This document shows, one piece after another, positions 62,680 through 64,000 of a stretch of 64,000 bases of DNA; positions within the stretch are counted from its first letter, which is position 1, and every line of letters starts with the position of its first letter. The stretch spans positions 496,001-560,000 of the forward strand of contig NZ_BLIN01000002.1 of the NCBI RefSeq assembly GCF_009811555.1, in the 5' to 3' direction. The DNA is from Streptomyces caniferus (GTDB taxonomy: Bacteria > Actinomycetota > Actinomycetes > Streptomycetales > Streptomycetaceae). The notes below the pieces were generated by a model. That model was not told the DNA's origin. It saw only the letters and a program-made list of their open reading frames with translations, and did no database searches. The position numbers and the translations under genes are program-made.

Positions 62680-63932
62680 CAGCCCGTCAGCGACGCCAGG
62701 TACGCATTCGCCTTGTCCGGGTCGTAGAAGAAGTTCTCGAAGTCGGACGGGTCGTTGAACCCGTTGGCGAAGCGGTCGGCGACGGGCTGGAGCTGGCCGG
62801 CCGCGCCGATGATGTTGAGGACGTGCTCCGGCGGCGGGCCCAGCATCGCGTTCGTCCACTTGGTGACGTGCTGGGCGGTGTTCCAGTAGCGGTCGAAGGC
62901 GGTCTGCATCCACTCCCCGTCGAAGGGCCGGTCACCGCGCTCGACGATGGAGGCCAGGTAGGAGGCGGCGCACTTGGAGGCCGAGTTGGAGCCCTGGCCG
63001 GTGATCGGGTCGTTGGCGACCACGACGTCCGCGACACCGAGCACCAGACCACCGGAGGGCAGCCGGCCGATGGGGTTGCGCACGGTGGGGGCGTAGCGTC
63101 CGGCCAGCGTGCCGTTGGCGTCGGTCAGCTCGACCTTGGTGGCGCGGGCGTACTCCCAGGGCAGGAACTTCTCCATCAGCTCCAGCGTCAGGGCGAGGTG
63201 CTCGTTGGGGTCCTTGACGCCCTGGAAGGCGTCCAGCGGACCGCCGGGGATGCCCTCCCAGAAGAGGATGTCGGCGCGGCCGGAGGTGGTGAGCGTCGGC
63301 ATGACGAACAGCTCGCCGACGCCGGGCACCAGGTTGCAGCGCACCGCTTCGAACTCGGGGTGCTCGGGGCGCGGGCCCATGCCCTGGACGTAGGCGACGG
63401 CGAGCGCGCGCTGCGGAGCGTCGTACGGGGAGCGGGAGTCGTCCCGGCCGAACATGGACACCAGCTCGCCCTTGCCGGCCGAGACCATCGTCAGGTCGTA
63501 GCGGCTCGCGAAGAAGTCCAGGTCGGAGACGGCCGCGCCGTGGATGACGAGCTGGCCGCCGCGCTGCGCGAAGGTCTCCATCCAGCCGGCCATCTTCACC
63601 CGCTGGTCGACGGACTGGGCGTAGCCGTCCAGCTTGCCGACCCAGTCGATGGCGCGCTGCGAGCCCTCGGGCGACTCGTGGCTGCCGGGGGCGGCGACGG
63701 AGACGCCGAGGCCCTCGATGCGCGGGGCCTGGCTCTCCCAGAAGTTGATCTGGAGGTCGCGCTCGTTCTGCAGCGCGGTGTCGAACATGCACTGCGTCGA
63801 CATGACCCGGCCGGCGCGGATCTCGTCGGCGGTGCGGTTGGACATGAGGGTGACCTCATAGCCCTGGGACTGGAGGCCGAGGGCGAGCTGGAGACCGGAC
63901 TGGCCGGCTCCGACGATGAGTATTTTCCGCAT
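62679..63932 (-). CDS. Styrene/indole monooxygenase-type flavoprotein (StyA-like)
   Basis: 417 aa. FAD-binding ILIVGAGQSGLQLALGLQSQGYEVTLMSNRTADEIRAGRVMSTQCMFDTAL is the characteristic N-terminus of SMO oxygenases, and DVVVANDPITGQGSNSASKCAASYL is the second FAD motif. StyA enzymes epoxidise styrene or indole using FADH2 supplied by a separate reductase (StyB). No reductase gene lies downstream; one could be upstream beyond the window edge. The natural substrate in streptomycetes is unknown. Confidence 0.9.
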   Translation of the reverse strand: MRKILIVGAGQSGLQLALGLQSQGYEVTLMSNRTADEIRAGRVMSTQCMFDTALQNERDLQINFWESQAPRIEGLGVSVAAPGSHESPEGSQRAIDWVGKLDGYAQSVDQRVKMAGWMETFAQRGGQLVIHGAAVSDLDFFASRYDLTMVSAGKGELVSMFGRDDSRSPYDAPQRALAVAYVQGMGPRPEHPEFEAVRCNLVPGVGELFVMPTLTTSGRADILFWEGIPGGPLDAFQGVKDPNEHLALTLELMEKFLPWEYARATKVELTDANGTLAGRYAPTVRNPIGRLPSGGLVLGVADVVVANDPITGQGSNSASKCAASYLASIVERGDRPFDGEWMQTAFDRYWNTAQHVTKWTNAMLGPPPEHVLNIIGAAGQLQPVADRFANGFNDPSDFENFFYDPDKANAYLASLTG

Positions 63933-64000
63933 GGCGGCACTCTTCTCTGCTACTGCTGGTGTTCGGGGAGGGGAAGTGGGGGGTGAGGGTGGCCCGCACG
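63933..64000. other. Upstream region of the monooxygenase gene, cut by the window edge
   Basis: AGAAGAG on the minus strand 5-10 nt before ATG 63932 is the ribosome binding site. No promoter can be judged in the remaining bases. Confidence 0.4.

Overview
This is a stretch of a Streptomyces (or closely related actinomycete) chromosome. The DNA is very GC-rich with strong G/C at third codon positions, GTG/TTG starts are common, and gene order matches from memory the SCO5396 to SCO5351 block of S. coelicolor read backwards, followed by an SCO5302 to SCO5294-like block. The first three quarters is conserved core; about 46.4-51.8 kb is a small accessory patch beside a tRNA-Arg gene.

1-12.4 kb: filP (coiled-coil cytoskeletal protein), two tandem paralogous ABC-2 exporter modules, a small Cys/His protein, an LLM flavin oxidoreductase, an SCO5389-family protein, nucS (mismatch endonuclease), a large membrane-anchored STAND-type NTPase and a STAS protein. 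12.5-19.9 kb: 3-hydroxybutyryl-CoA dehydrogenase, a TetR-controlled ABC exporter, a cobalamin adenosyltransferase, a membrane protein, a NarL-type two-component system and a DUF2550 protein. 20.0-28.0 kb: the complete F1Fo ATP synthase operon atpI-B-E-F-H-A-G-D-C on the minus strand, with a Rex-like operator upstream. 28.3-39 kb: WecA/TagO-like transferase, SHMT, a phosphatase-family protein lacking the usual nucleophile, TsaC/Sua5, PrmC, RF1, L31, an LCP-family protein and Rho. 39.2-45.6 kb: thrB, thrC, hom, lysA and an ArgS-like protein without catalytic domain (NrtL), a minus-strand aspartate-family amino-acid cluster.

45.8-51.8 kb: a receiver-only response regulator, tRNA-Arg(CCG) with a strong terminator, then lineage-specific genes: a small two-helix membrane protein overlapping a RAMA-like/IF2N-like protein, a beta-family protein, an XRE regulator remnant, a P450 and a secreted SH3b protein. 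No integrase is present, so the tRNA looks like an unoccupied integration site. 51.8-64 kb returns to a conserved type of content: DUF6624 protein, a FtsW/RodA-PBP pair, an HD alarmone-hydrolase-like protein, an ABC ATPase, a divergent MarR/hydrolase pair, a divergent pair of diiron proteins, a TetR regulator, a small protein and a styrene/indole monooxygenase-type flavoprotein.

Recurring themes are divergent regulator/target pairs with palindromes between them, start codons 6-8 nt after a TASSNT-type -10 box (likely leaderless mRNAs), and strong GC hairpins closing transcription units. Family names come from recognised motifs, not from database searches; SCO numbers are from memory.
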